Shown one piece after another: positions 18,801 to 28,097 of a stretch of 64,000 nt of DNA (position 1 is its first letter; every line of letters starts with the position of its first letter). The DNA is from Sphingobium sp. (lineage in GTDB: Bacteria > Pseudomonadota > Alphaproteobacteria > Sphingomonadales > Sphingomonadaceae). Position numbers and translations under genes: made by a program. The stretch is taken from NCBI GenBank assembly GCA_009360885.1, contig SPEL01000002.1:434001-498000 (forward strand), read 5' to 3'. The notes below the pieces were generated by a model that ran no database searches, was not told where the DNA came from, and worked only from the letters and a program-made list of their open reading frames with translations.

Positions 18801-19022
18801 TGCACCCTCTGGCATAATTTTCTCTTCGCCGGTGATGAGGGCAACTTCCTTCGGCCCCTTGATGGCGACAACGCGATCATACACCTCCCGCGCCAGCAAG
18901 CGCAGCGGAAAGCCCATCATGCCGCTACTGTGCGCACAAAGGCGCTCTACCGCCAGATGGGTCTTGCCGGTATTGGTCGGGCCAAGCACCGCCGTTACAG
19001 GGGAACGGGAAAATTGCGACAT
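15870..19022 (-). CDS. Suv3-like DExH-box helicase with disordered RG-rich tail
   Basis: A 1050-aa superfamily 2 helicase. Walker A is GPTNTGKT (14-21), motif II is LDEAQLG (about 95) and motif VI is QIAGRAGRHH (about 264), the arrangement of mitochondrial SUV3 RNA helicases. The helicase core and C-terminal domain end near residue 790. The last 250 residues are of low complexity: an acidic Ala/Glu/Asp-rich part, then an Arg/Gly/Asp/Asn-rich part with many RG, RD and RN dipeptides, likely an RNA-binding disordered tail. Role in RNA degradation or ribosome metabolism is inferred. Confidence 0.92.
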   Translation of the reverse strand: MSQFSRSPVTAVLGPTNTGKTHLAVERLCAHSSGMMGFPLRLLAREVYDRVVAIKGPKEVALITGEEKIMPEGARWFLCTAESMPLEKEFAFVALDEAQLGIDPERGHIFTDRMLRARGRKETMILGSAALTPMVKALLPKAEIISRPRFSTLSYAGAKKLSRLPKRSAIVAFSAEEVYAVAEMLRRLRGGAAVVMGALSPSTRNAQVEMFMNGDVDYLVATDAIGMGLNLDVTHVAFASLRKFDGRRTRRLTVMEMAQIAGRAGRHHKDGTFGSLGGEDGEGGFTPEEIDAIENHRFSPIESLYWRDGQPSMSSIDGLIDALEARPTVPQLRPAPQSADLAVLKTMAGDPLVRQRVRNPAAVRRLWDCCGLPDFQKLGADHHARMVSRLWQFRSEGNGYVPRDWFAQNISRLDTVQGDMDTLSGRIAAVRTWSYIAHRPDWLEKPAEMAQRTREIEEKLSDALHSALTQRFVDRRTSLLLRDIGRNRDDLPFDLDEDGTVHVDGEPLGRLHGFRFLVDPQARGGDRKLLLAAAERRLGKMLTVKAEELIAAPDSELTLNAAPGANPQILWREDPVATLHSGASLLSPEIRVDKAITALGQDIANSVVTRIQGWMKAQHERHLAPLLRILEQAGLPETPAVVRALFIQLADAGGIMARTDLDDALALLDKEQRQIVRKAGFTIGVLDIYHHALLKPGASLWRLALSAVKRDKPMLPLPQAGAVLLTLSEREAQMGARHAGYRGFGDAQVRIDMVERIARGGHEAIAKNERYDVLSPFIVSLGLSEQLFNTIMRNAGFRQITPRAEEAAVAQEQEAEVAPVDGVQAEAVVAEEGAANVAEDSVAPAEVQPADADTSVEEAAAQADAVEENAAQIEPTQVEVADSPSTDVTPDDASGEAADNAPALASETASEAVPADAEATPASADAEESAAVPPQGANWVFRGRRKPREPYAGGRRDGADRNRGGHSGAGYNARQDDRGQDGPRNARGGKGGQRDGRDNRENRDNRSGKGPRKGDGGRRDQPATYRSREPERPAGGGAFAELATLLGRKD

Positions 19023-19240
19023 TATGCGCGCCTTGTTGGACGATCATCACCTGTGATGCAAGGCCGTTAGAACCCGACATTTGCTCAGGCGTCCACAACA
19101 CCCCGACATTCATCTGGCGCAGACCACGTCCTGCCTTGTTACGGCGTTATATTCTGTTGTTTCCTTGCATTAAATCGACTTTAACCTTCCTGCTTCACTA
19201 TGGGGCAACTATGGAGCGCAAAGCGGGCGCGTGAAGCATT

Positions 19241-20857
19241 ATGTTTCCTGGGGATTTCCGGTTGTTTGAACGATCTGAGTTTGATTCTTTTTCCAGTGGT
19301 GGAGCCGCTGGCGCAGCGAATCCTGCGGTGCGCTTCTTCAAGCCGCCCGTGGCCGAACAACGCCCCATAAGCTGGCGCGACCACAGCCGTATGTGGGCCG
19401 AAGATGTCAATCTGGTGCCTGATCTGGGCCAGAACATCGGCAGCCTTACATGGTTTCGCGGTCTTGGCACCTGCTTTGCCCTGTGTCTCACCGCCATCAG
19501 CCTGAAACCTGATTTCGCGCCGCTTCCGGCCACCACCGGCCCGGCGATGACCGCCGAAAATTATGACGAGATGCGTTCTCACATGGTAACATCGCTTGCC
19601 ATGGGTGCTGATAGTGGTCGCCATATGGGGCCAACCGACGCCGCAGCCCCGCTGACCAGTGCGCCGGAACGACCAAGCGTTACCCTGTCTGCCGCCATTG
19701 GTGCAGGCGACAGCCTGAGCCACGCGCTATCCCGCGCCGGGGTGAGTAGCGCTGATAGCAAACGGGTTATCGACCTCCTCAGCATGGATATAGCGCCGGG
19801 CGCTCTGGCCCCGGGAACAAGGCTGGATATTGTGCTGGGCCGCCGCGCCAGCCGCTCCGTACCGCGCCCGCTGGATCAGCTCAGCTTTCGCGCCCGCATG
19901 GACCTCGCCGTTGATATTAAGCGCGAGAATGGGACACTAACGCTTCGCCGTACCCCGATTGCGGTTGATAACACCCCATTGCGTATCAGGGGCATCGTTA
20001 CTGAAAGCCTGTACGAAGCCGCGCGAGCCGCAGGGGCGCTCCCCTCCACAATCCAGAGTTATCTACGTGTCATCGGCCAGCATGTGCCACTGTCCTCCAT
20101 TCGTCCCGGCACGAAATTCGACATTGTCGTTTCCCATCGCCGCGCTGCAACCGGAGAAACCGAAACCGGCGAATTAATTTATGGCGGCCTGCAACTCAGC
20201 AGCGGCAAAAAGGTCGATGTGCTGAAATGGGCGCAGGATGGCAAGCAACAATGGTTTGAAGCATCCGGTGTCGGCCAGAAGCGCCCCGGAATGGCCCGCC
20301 CGGTAGCGGCTGCGCGGCTATCATCTGGCTTTGGCATGCGCCGCCACCCAATATTGGGCTATTCCCGGCTCCATGCCGGGACGGATTATGCCGCGCCTAC
20401 AGGCACACCCATTTATGCTGTTTCTGATGGCCGGGTAGCCTTTGCCGGGCGTCATGGTGGCCATGGCAATTATGTGAAACTCTCCCATAATGGCAACCTC
20501 GCTACAGGCTATGCCCATATGAGCCGTATCGCAGTGCAGAGCGGGCAAGCTGTACGACGCGGTCAGGTCATTGGCTATGTAGGGTCAACCGGCCTCTCTA
20601 CCGGACCGCATCTGCACTATGAAGTGTATCGCAATGGCAGCCCGATCAACCCCGCATCGGTGAAGTTTGAACAAAGCCCTCAACTGGCCGGGAATGAATT
20701 ACAAGCATTCCGCAATCGCCTCGCCCAGATTAAGGCAATTACCAACAACCCCAGCGCGCAGGCCCAGCCAGCAGCAGCAACGGCAAGCCCTATGGCAATC
20801 GCTGGCCCATCGGAAAATAACAAACTGACAGACAGGCGCACCCTCTCCATGCGATAA
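19241..20857 (+). CDS. M23-family peptidoglycan endopeptidase or amidase activator, membrane-anchored
   Basis: A 538-aa cell-wall protein. A hydrophobic segment at about 70-92 (GLGTCFALCLTAISL) should anchor it in the inner membrane with the rest in the periplasm. The middle region resembles the OapA/LysM-like extension found before LytM domains. The LytM domain is C-terminal, with HAGTDYAAPTGTP at about 378 and HLHYE at about 456; the two zinc-ligand motifs (HxxxD and HxH) are intact, so it may be an active metalloprotease. A second, shorter M23 gene is at 48825-49607. Confidence 0.92.
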   Translation: MFPGDFRLFERSEFDSFSSGGAAGAANPAVRFFKPPVAEQRPISWRDHSRMWAEDVNLVPDLGQNIGSLTWFRGLGTCFALCLTAISLKPDFAPLPATTGPAMTAENYDEMRSHMVTSLAMGADSGRHMGPTDAAAPLTSAPERPSVTLSAAIGAGDSLSHALSRAGVSSADSKRVIDLLSMDIAPGALAPGTRLDIVLGRRASRSVPRPLDQLSFRARMDLAVDIKRENGTLTLRRTPIAVDNTPLRIRGIVTESLYEAARAAGALPSTIQSYLRVIGQHVPLSSIRPGTKFDIVVSHRRAATGETETGELIYGGLQLSSGKKVDVLKWAQDGKQQWFEASGVGQKRPGMARPVAAARLSSGFGMRRHPILGYSRLHAGTDYAAPTGTPIYAVSDGRVAFAGRHGGHGNYVKLSHNGNLATGYAHMSRIAVQSGQAVRRGQVIGYVGSTGLSTGPHLHYEVYRNGSPINPASVKFEQSPQLAGNELQAFRNRLAQIKAITNNPSAQAQPAAATASPMAIAGPSENNKLTDRRTLSMR

Positions 20858-20888
20858 GGATGAGGGCATCGCCCACCATGAAGCGTAA

Positions 20889-21278
20889 TCAGTTCGCCCC
20901 GCCGAAATAGACAAAGCTCATTTTGTTGCCGTCCAGATCACGGACATAGGCACCATAGAAATTAGGCCCATATTGAGGTCGCGGCCCCGGCGCGCCTTCA
21001 TCACTACCGCCCGCCGCCAGAGCCGCTGCATGGGCCGCCTGCACTTCTTCTTCATTCTCACACAGCAACCCTACCATATTGCCATTGCCGGGCGTTGCAG
21101 CTTCCTTGTTGAAGGGTGGCGTCACCCAGATGCGTCCACCCCCGCGCAACCCATAGCAAAAACCATGGGGCATAAATTCCATCACCACCGCCCCACCAAT
21201 CAGCGGCAAGACGGCATCATAATAAGCCCGCGCGGCGGCAACATCGTTGGAGCCAATCATCACATAATTTAAGGACAT
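20889..21278 (-). CDS. VOC-family (glyoxalase/bleomycin-resistance fold) protein
   Basis: A 129-aa single vicinal-oxygen-chelate protein. The ATG at 21278 is chosen because the product opens with MSLNYVMIGSNDVAAARAYY, the standard first beta-alpha unit, and GGAG lies 6-10 bases upstream. The open frame extends 60 codons further upstream, but that part is a hydrophobic shadow of intergenic DNA. The C-terminal YVRDLDGNKMSFVYF is the usual closing motif. Substrate unknown. Confidence 0.88.
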   Translation of the reverse strand: MSLNYVMIGSNDVAAARAYYDAVLPLIGGAVVMEFMPHGFCYGLRGGGRIWVTPPFNKEAATPGNGNMVGLLCENEEEVQAAHAAALAAGGSDEGAPGPRPQYGPNFYGAYVRDLDGNKMSFVYFGGAN

Positions 21279-21456
21279 ATCCACTCCACAGAGATAAGAA
21301 CATATGATGAACAAATAGCCCGCAATCGCATAATAGGCAAGCCCAATTCCTACATAAATCACATACCAACACAGGCCCCACCCTCCCCGCCATGGACATT
21401 CTGCCCATCGCCGACATGCTTGCGATGAAGAGGGTACAGGCCTAAAGCTGCGGACC

Positions 21457-22461
21457 ATGACTCAGACCATCGCCCACGCCGCTTACCCTGCCCTTCGCCT
21501 GCGCCGTACCCGCCTTTCAGGCTGGAGCCGCGCCATGCACGCTGAAAACCGCCTGCACCCCAGTGACCTAATCTGGCCCTTATTCGTAACAGAGGGGCAA
21601 GGCATCGAAGAACCCATTAGCGCGCTGCCCGGCGTATCCCGCTGGTCGGTCGATTTGATGGTCAAACGCGCGCAAGAAGCCCGTGACGCTGGCATAGCCT
21701 GTCTAGCCTTATTCCCCAATACGCAGGCAGAGCGGCGCAGTGACGATGGCAAAGAAGCGCTCAACCCCGATAATCTGATGTGCCGCGCCATTCGCGCTAT
21801 CAAGGACGCCGTGCCAGACATCGGTATCCTCACCGATGTAGCGCTTGATCCTTATACCGCCCATGGTCAAGACGGCCTTGTCAGCGAAAATGGCGAGATA
21901 TTGAATGATGAAACCATTGAATTGCTGATCGGTCAGTCGCTTAATCAGGCCAATGCCGGGGCGGACATCATCGCCCCCAGCGACATGATGGACGGGCGCA
22001 TCGGGGCCATTCGCACGGCCCTTGAGCAAAATGGCCATAAGAATGTACAAATCATGGCCTATTCCGCCAAATATGCGAGCGCCTTTTACGGCCCGTTCCG
22101 CGATGCCGTTGGTTCGCGTGGGTTATTGAAGGGTGATAAGAAAAGCTATCAGATGGACCCAGCCAATAGCGAGGAAGCCCTGCGCGAAGTCGCGCTGGAT
22201 CTTGCTGAAGGGGCCGACAGCGTGATGGTGAAACCGGGCTTGCCCTATCTCGACATTGTTCGCGCAGTGAAGGACCGTTTCGCTGTCCCCGTCTATGCTT
22301 ATCAGGTATCCGGCGAATATGCGATGATAGAGGCCGCCGTCGCCGCTGGTGCGGGGGATAGAGATGCGTTGGTCCTCGAAACATTATTGGCGTTCAAACG
22401 GGCCGGAGCAAGCGGCGTGCTGACCTATCACGCCCTCCATGCGGCGCGGCTGATCGGGTAG
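21457..22461 (+). CDS. hemB: Delta-aminolevulinic acid dehydratase (porphobilinogen synthase)
   Basis: Condenses two 5-aminolevulinate molecules to porphobilinogen in haem synthesis. The two active-site lysines lie in MAYSAKYASAFYGPFRD (about residue 204) and MVKPGLPYLD (K259). The metal region reads DVALDPYTAHGQDGLV, lacking the cysteine triad of zinc enzymes, so it should be of the magnesium-dependent type. Length of 334 aa is normal. Confidence 0.97.
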   Translation: MTQTIAHAAYPALRLRRTRLSGWSRAMHAENRLHPSDLIWPLFVTEGQGIEEPISALPGVSRWSVDLMVKRAQEARDAGIACLALFPNTQAERRSDDGKEALNPDNLMCRAIRAIKDAVPDIGILTDVALDPYTAHGQDGLVSENGEILNDETIELLIGQSLNQANAGADIIAPSDMMDGRIGAIRTALEQNGHKNVQIMAYSAKYASAFYGPFRDAVGSRGLLKGDKKSYQMDPANSEEALREVALDLAEGADSVMVKPGLPYLDIVRAVKDRFAVPVYAYQVSGEYAMIEAAVAAGAGDRDALVLETLLAFKRAGASGVLTYHALHAARLIG

Positions 22462-22577
22462 CGAGTGGGCGGGAACTGATACTACTGTTCAGGGGGCATG
22501 TCTTTGCGCTGGCAATAGCATCCGCATGTAATCATATTGCGGACACGACCTGCCCCCCATAAACACCCTTTTGATTT

Positions 22578-24176
22578 TCACAGATTGATCTCCCGGTCAT
22601 ATCCGGCAGCATCCAGAAAAGCGCGATCATGGCTAACCATGAGCAGTGCGCCATCCCATTGCCTCAACGTGTGTTCCAGAATTTCGACAGTCTCGATATC
22701 CAGATGATTAGTGGGTTCATCCAGCACCAATAATTGCGGTGCAACCGGCCCGCCCATTACCATGGCAAGCCCCGCCCGCAGCCTCTCGCCCCCGCTCAGG
22801 CCGCCCGCCGGGCGCAGCGCATCACGGTTACGAAAGGCGAAACGCGCCAGCACATCATGCGCCCTCCCCACACTCATATCCGGATAGCGGGCCTGCATAT
22901 TTTCCAACAGAGTAAGCCCCGGATCAATCAGCGAAACATGCTGATCTAGCATAGCGGACATACCCTCTGCCCTGAATATTGTGCCGGACGAAGGTTGCTC
23001 CTGCCCCATGATGATGCGCAATAAACTGCTTTTCCCGCTGCCATTAGAGCCGCTGATGATAATGCGCTGCGGCCCGGTGATAACAAGGGACAAGGGGCCA
23101 AAAAGACGCCGCCCATGCCCCTCATTTCCTGCGGCGCGATCACAGATCACATCTTCCATCCGCAACAAAATGCGGCCAGCTGGCAAGACCGATGACGGCA
23201 GATCAATATGGAGCGGCGTTACAACTTCAATCTGGCGGCGCGCCTCATCTCGGATATGCTGCGCCTGCTCCGTCCGCCTTACGCCATCATCACGCCCGCG
23301 TCCGGCGGTGCGCTGCGCCCTGTTGGCCTGCGCGTCCAACAGGATTTTGGGCGCATCCCCCTTTGCCCTTTTCGCGCGACCAGCTTTATCCCGCCGCGCC
23401 TGACGCTCTGCCTGTTCCTGAACCGACAGGATAAGCTGCTTGGCGTTCCGTTCTGCCACGCGAAGGTCAGCAGCAGCCCTTTCCCTTGCGGCATCCCGCG
23501 CCGCCACGAAATCACTCCATCCGCCGCCGAATATATCAACCTCTACGGGTGATAAATGAATGATAGCGTCCATTTCCTCCAGCAAGGCCCGATCATGGCT
23601 GGCTACCAATGCGCCGCCGCGCCAGCCCTTCAGCAGGTTTATCACAAGGGCGCGGCCTTCCACATCCATGTCATTGGTCGGCTCATCAAGCAGCAGAACG
23701 TCAGGTTGGCACAGCAGCAGTGCAGATATAGCGAGGCGCATCCTCTCCCCACCACTCAGCCCGGCAACAGACATGTTAAGGTCCAGACCATCCAACCCCA
23801 TTTGCCTCAGAATATCATCAATGCGGCCTTCCAATGTCCAGTCCGCCAGCGCGGCGTCCGCAGGGCTGCCCAGACCGACCTCCATCCGGCGTAGCAATTC
23901 CAGCGCCTCCGCCACGCCCAACGCCTCTGCAACAGAACCAGATGCAGCGCGAACCTGCCTCAGCAAAGCGACGTGCCCATGGCGGGTGATGTGACCAGAG
24001 GCCGCCTCCCGGTCCCCCGCCAGAACGGACAGCAATGTCGATTTGCCGCAACCATTGCGCCCGACAAGGCCAATGACCTCACGGTTCAGAACAAAACTGA
24101 GATCAGAAAATAAGGGCTTACCGTCAGCCGTAGCGACAGAAAGATGATCGACTGTGAGAAAGGCAGGCATGAACAA
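22578..24176 (-). CDS. ABC-F family ATPase
   Basis: A 532-aa protein with two ABC ATPase domains and no membrane segments. Walker A motifs are GRNGCGKST (about 38-46) and GSNGSGKSS in the second half; signatures LSGGERMRLA and LSGGERLRAG; Walker B followed by DEPTNDMD and DEPTNHLD. A charged linker (about 215-290, rich in Arg, Ala and Lys) separates them, as in ABC-F proteins that act on ribosomes. Start may be the ATG at 24176 or 24170 (MPAFLTVDHLS). It lies downstream of the cardiolipin synthase gene on the same strand. Subfamily (Uup, EttA or resistance type) is not clear by eye. Confidence 0.92.
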   Translation of the reverse strand: MFMPAFLTVDHLSVATADGKPLFSDLSFVLNREVIGLVGRNGCGKSTLLSVLAGDREAASGHITRHGHVALLRQVRAASGSVAEALGVAEALELLRRMEVGLGSPADAALADWTLEGRIDDILRQMGLDGLDLNMSVAGLSGGERMRLAISALLLCQPDVLLLDEPTNDMDVEGRALVINLLKGWRGGALVASHDRALLEEMDAIIHLSPVEVDIFGGGWSDFVAARDAARERAAADLRVAERNAKQLILSVQEQAERQARRDKAGRAKRAKGDAPKILLDAQANRAQRTAGRGRDDGVRRTEQAQHIRDEARRQIEVVTPLHIDLPSSVLPAGRILLRMEDVICDRAAGNEGHGRRLFGPLSLVITGPQRIIISGSNGSGKSSLLRIIMGQEQPSSGTIFRAEGMSAMLDQHVSLIDPGLTLLENMQARYPDMSVGRAHDVLARFAFRNRDALRPAGGLSGGERLRAGLAMVMGGPVAPQLLVLDEPTNHLDIETVEILEHTLRQWDGALLMVSHDRAFLDAAGYDREINL

Positions 24177-24295
24177 TTCCGGCGCAATGGAGAGACAAAC
24201 TATGTTCCAATGTCCGGTTGTTCATGATGAATGGTCCTTCAAAAATCAGTCAGGGTGCAAGATAGGCAATGCCCCGACTTTAGCAAGCCCCTCCC

Positions 24296-25717
24296 TTATA
24301 GCAGCGAATTCACCAGCCGCGCCCCATTTTCCAACATCCTCCGGTGGAATGGGCGCTGCGCCCATTCATCCGACCGCAGGCGTGTAGAAACGTCGAGATA
24401 GCCCTGTTGAATTGCTTTTACCCGCGCAATCGAATCAGCATCATAAAGCAGCAAACTCGCCTCTTCGTTCAGTTGGAATGAACGAATATCCACATTGCTC
24501 GACCCCACAATGGCAAGCCGGTCATCAATGCTGAGGTTCTTGGCGTGGAGAAGATGGCGTGGATAGAGGTTGATATGAACCCCGGCGTCCAGCAAATCCG
24601 CGTAGAAAGAACTCTGCGAGAGATGCACCAAAGGCTGGTCCACCACCTCTGACACGACGAGGTCCACATGCACCCCTCGCGCAACAGCCGCCGCCATTGC
24701 CCCCAACACGTCATCATCCGGGATGAAATAAGGCGTGGCAATAATCACATGGCTCTGTGCCTGATGGATTTGCCAGACCAGCAACGTCTGGAAACCCTCC
24801 AGCGGATAAGCCGCACCGCTGGGCAATAGCTGCACCCGCGCATTGGCCAGCGGTTCAGGCGTAATGGGGCTATGCGTTGGATAATCGCCGGTTTCCATAT
24901 TCCAGTCGCCGCGCACCAGTGCATCCATGCTGGCGACGACCGGGCCGGTCACGCGGGCCACCAGTTCATGATTATAAATGCCGGGGCGAAATTCCGGATC
25001 AACGATATTCTGCGACCCCGCATAGCCCACGCATCCATCAATCACGAACAGTTTGCGATGATTGCGCATATCGCGCCGTGTCCGCCCGCGGATGAAACGG
25101 AAAGGCAGCGCCTCCCTCACATGGACACCGCGCGTGCGCAATAACCGATCCGTATTACGCCACCAGCGATAGGAACCAACCGGATCTACCATCACCCGCA
25201 CATCCACTCCGCGACGAACAGCCCCGCCCAGAGCATCGATCACCCGCCGACCGGTGGCATCATCCGCGAAAATATAGACGAGGATGTGAACAGAACGGGT
25301 CGCGCCGTCTATGTCGGCAATCAACCGATCGATCAGCCCCTCATAATCATCTATGAGGTCGAGATGATTGCCCCCGGTTGCAGGCATTTGGCCTAATGTT
25401 TCGGCAAGGTCTGCTATAGGCGTCGCATCACCCAGATGGGCAGCAAAAGGGCGCTGGCTTTCTGCCGTTTCCGCAAAGAACGGGCGCAATCGATGAAAAC
25501 GCTCCATCCGCCATTCGGGAAATTTCGGGCTACCGATCATCCAGAACAGAAATAAACCCGCCCACGGAAGGAAGAAAATGAGAAGCAACCACCCACGCGC
25601 TGCCGCAGGCGAACGCCGCAAAGGTATAATCGCCAGCGCACCAAGACGAATCACCCATTCGCTGGCGTAGAATAATGTATCCGTGTCAAACCAAAGCGGG
25701 GGCATGGAGCCCACCAT
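24296..25717 (-). CDS. cls: Cardiolipin synthase, phospholipase D type
   Basis: Joins two phosphatidylglycerols, or PG with another phospholipid, at the inner membrane. The 473-aa protein has two N-terminal membrane helices (about 17-34 and 43-63) and two HKD motifs: HRKLFVIDGCVGYAGSQN (about 216-233) and HAKNLSIDDRLAIVGSSN (about 394-411). The second motif reads HxKxxxxD, as required. The gap of about 120 bases to the ABC-F gene has no terminator. Confidence 0.95.
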   Translation of the reverse strand: MVGSMPPLWFDTDTLFYASEWVIRLGALAIIPLRRSPAAARGWLLLIFFLPWAGLFLFWMIGSPKFPEWRMERFHRLRPFFAETAESQRPFAAHLGDATPIADLAETLGQMPATGGNHLDLIDDYEGLIDRLIADIDGATRSVHILVYIFADDATGRRVIDALGGAVRRGVDVRVMVDPVGSYRWWRNTDRLLRTRGVHVREALPFRFIRGRTRRDMRNHRKLFVIDGCVGYAGSQNIVDPEFRPGIYNHELVARVTGPVVASMDALVRGDWNMETGDYPTHSPITPEPLANARVQLLPSGAAYPLEGFQTLLVWQIHQAQSHVIIATPYFIPDDDVLGAMAAAVARGVHVDLVVSEVVDQPLVHLSQSSFYADLLDAGVHINLYPRHLLHAKNLSIDDRLAIVGSSNVDIRSFQLNEEASLLLYDADSIARVKAIQQGYLDVSTRLRSDEWAQRPFHRRMLENGARLVNSLL

Positions 25718-25809
25718 AGCCCGGATAAGCAGATAGTCCTAATAGCTTATTCAGGCCGAAGAAACACCGCCCGCAGACCCACATATCGCACCATATCTGG
25801 CGATGGGGA

Positions 25810-26373
25810 TTACGGCTTTTTCAAGGCAGCCTTTAACCCGTCAACCTGGTCATTCTGGTCATCAACAATCGCCAGCGCCTGCTTACGCGCCCGATCAATA
25901 TCAGCGATGCCGCCCGATGCCATTCCGGTTTCCACCGCCTGCATCCGCCCCGCATACAGCGTATCAAGGCTGGCCAGCGCATAGACGCTATCATATCGGG
26001 CCTGCTCCAGCCGGGACAGGTTCATCTGCGCGGCCACCCATGCCTCGCTCGATACCGCCGCGCTTCTTGTAACGCGAATCGGCCCGGCCACCTCCTGATA
26101 CAGGCGGTCAAATTTCGTTTTACCCTGCTGCGCCTTGCCCAGAAGATCGGCCAGTTGCTGTTTCAGGGCAGCATCAGCCTCCTGGGTTTCTCCAGCCTCG
26201 CTTACAGATGCCGTATCAGGTGCAGCATCTGCTTCCTCCAGCCCACGCAGTTCAACCGTTCTTTTCGCCAATGATGGGTATGTGCGCCCATCAGAGCCTA
26301 AGCCAGCGCAGGCGGATAACAGAAAAGTGGCAGGGCCAATGGCCGCCAAAACAAGGGAAAGGCGCTTTATCAT
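25810..26373 (-). CDS. Putative lipoprotein of unknown function
   Basis: Start chosen at the ATG at 26373 (187 aa), because it opens a lipoprotein signal (MIKRLSLVLAAIG) ending in the lipobox LLSAC and follows a G-rich ribosome site; the open frame upstream is not protein-like. The mature part is alanine- and glutamate-rich and probably mostly helical, with a predicted coiled coil around the middle (ADAALKQQLADLLGKAQQGK). No known domain recognised. The 276 bases upstream, to the AEC gene at 26650, show no other feature. Confidence 0.75.
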   Translation of the reverse strand: MIKRLSLVLAAIGPATFLLSACAGLGSDGRTYPSLAKRTVELRGLEEADAAPDTASVSEAGETQEADAALKQQLADLLGKAQQGKTKFDRLYQEVAGPIRVTRSAAVSSEAWVAAQMNLSRLEQARYDSVYALASLDTLYAGRMQAVETGMASGGIADIDRARKQALAIVDDQNDQVDGLKAALKKP

Positions 26374-26649
26374 ACCACCCCCCATAAAAGGGCGTGAGGC
26401 CGGTTGCAACGGTTCGCAGGGGTTTAGCGCCTCCGCCTCTCGTTCATATGGTCTCGTCATAACATCCCCTGCGCCTGTTTCTGTTCCACCATAGCCCGAT
26501 GCCTCAGCATTGCCGCCAGCCTCGTACACATAAACGGCGAACAGCCCCTATCTGGCGATGATTTTGCCCATCACAACCATCCTGCTGCAAAAAGATATAG
26601 TTTCTAAAAAGGCTGTGATTTTATTGTGCAACCATAATAAGAAGCAGCC

Positions 26650-27588
26650 ATGTTCAGTAATTTCATCAGCATTTTGCCGGTTTTCATCGTAATATTGACA
26701 GGTTATGTTGCCGCCCGGCTGAAAATCGTCCCTGCCACGGCCAGCAATGATCTCAACCGCTTTGTGTTGTGGATCGCCCTTCCAGCCATGTTATTTCACA
26801 TTGTTGCGACCACAGACTGGGCCAATATGTGGGATGGCGATTTTGTCATCGCATCCCTGTTGGGCAGCCTCATCACTTTTGGTGCAGGCGCGCTGATAGG
26901 GCGCTTTCGGGGCGTTTCTCTTGCCGACAGTGCCATAGATGGCCTCAGCACCGGCTTTGCCAATACCGCCTATATCGGCCTCCCTCTATTCCTGCTGGCC
27001 CTCGGACCTGTCAGCACCCCCTATGTCGTGATCGGCGCGACCGTGACACTAACAGCCCTTTCCACCTGCGCGATTGTAATGATAGAATGGGCCAGCCACC
27101 GACATCTGGGTGCCGGAGTGGCACTCAGCAAGGCCTCCGTCGGGGTGATTCGCAACCCGGTTGTCCTCGCGCCTTTGCTGGGCATGATCTGGTGGATGAC
27201 GGGATGGCCACTCCCGGATGTGGTGGAACGTTCTACCGACCTTCTAGGCATGGCCGCCAGCCCCACCGCATTAGTAGCCATTGGCCTGTTTCTAGCCGAC
27301 CGCCCTCTCATCGAATCACTCACCAGTCGCGCTGCATTGGGCTTGAGCGCAACCAAGCTCTTCCTCCACCCCATCATCACCGCCATCATCGTATGGCCGA
27401 TACTGGGCATGGGGCAGTTTACCGGCGTTATGGCCATAGCAATAGCCGCTTTGCCAACGGGCACCGGTCCGTTCATGATCGCCGCTTATTATGGCCGGGA
27501 TAACCGGGTTGCATCAGGCGCGGTCCTCATTTCCACCCTGTTTTCCGCCATTAGCATCAGTGCGATACTCAGCCTGTTACCGCACTGA
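26650..27588 (+). CDS. AEC-family transporter (auxin efflux carrier fold)
   Basis: A 312-aa inner-membrane protein with about ten hydrophobic segments in two inverted halves. Typical family features include an opening FISILPVFIVILTGYVAARL, the RFVLWIALPAMLFH segment and PTGTGPFMIAAYYG near the C-terminus. Members export or import small organic acids; the substrate here cannot be told. No linked regulator. Confidence 0.88.
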   Translation: MFSNFISILPVFIVILTGYVAARLKIVPATASNDLNRFVLWIALPAMLFHIVATTDWANMWDGDFVIASLLGSLITFGAGALIGRFRGVSLADSAIDGLSTGFANTAYIGLPLFLLALGPVSTPYVVIGATVTLTALSTCAIVMIEWASHRHLGAGVALSKASVGVIRNPVVLAPLLGMIWWMTGWPLPDVVERSTDLLGMAASPTALVAIGLFLADRPLIESLTSRAALGLSATKLFLHPIITAIIVWPILGMGQFTGVMAIAIAALPTGTGPFMIAAYYGRDNRVASGAVLISTLFSAISISAILSLLPH

Positions 27589-27661
27589 CAGACAGCCTAC
27601 GGTAATGGTGACATCGGGGCCGAATAAATTGCATTAATGTTGCAAAACTGGCCTGAAACTG

Positions 27662-27690
27662 TTGACATATACCCGACCTTAAACTAGGGC
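27662..27690 (+). promoter_or_regulatory. Probable housekeeping promoter of rplU-rpmA
   Basis: A consensus -35 TTGACA (27662-27667) is followed by a 17-base spacer and a GC-type -10 TAGGGC (27685-27690). This gives an untranslated leader of about 70 bases before the rplU start at 27770. The -10 is a poor match to TATAAT, so the call rests on the perfect -35 and the position. Confidence 0.45.
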
Positions 27691-27769
27691 GCGGCTTTCC
27701 GCGTAAGGTGTCATTGGGTCCGCCCGGTGGTTTTGCGTTAAAGCAGTTTTGAAAAGAAGAGATAAAGCC

Positions 27770-28069
27770 ATGTTCGCTGTCGTGCGTACGGGCGGCAAGC
27801 AGTATCGCGTTGCCGCAGGAGACAAGATAGTTGTCGAGAAGCTGGCGGGTGAAGCCGGTGAAACGATCACCCTGGATGATGTCCTGCTGGCTGGCGAAGG
27901 CAGCGAGCTGAAGGACACTAAGGGCCTGACCGTTTCTGCCGAAATCATCGCGCAGGCCAAAGCTGATAAGGTGATCGTGTTCAAAAAACGCCGTCGCCAC
28001 AATTATCGCCGCCGCAATGGTCATCGTCAGCGTCATACGATCCTCAAGATCGTATCCATCGGCGCCTGA
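27770..28069 (+). CDS. rplU: 50S ribosomal protein L21
   Basis: Start set at the ATG at 27770, giving [14 protein letters not shown], the standard L21 N-terminus; an upstream in-frame start would add MKRRDKA. The 99-residue protein has the lysine/arginine-rich rRNA-binding block [18 protein letters not shown]. It is co-transcribed with rpmA (28-base gap). Confidence 0.98.
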   Translation: MFAVVRTGGKQYRVAAGDKIVVEKLAGEAGETITLDDVLLAGEGSELKDTKGLTVSAEIIAQAKADKVIVFKKRRRHNYRRRNGHRQRHTILKIVSIGA

Positions 28070-28097
28070 TCGGTCAGAATTTAGGGAGTCATAGACA

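Noticed and set aside
21392-21445. 17-codon ORF (MDILPIADMLAMKRVQA) upstream of hemB
   Set aside because: It begins behind a pyrimidine-rich stretch with no ribosome site and shows no regulatory codon run; too little to call a leader peptide.
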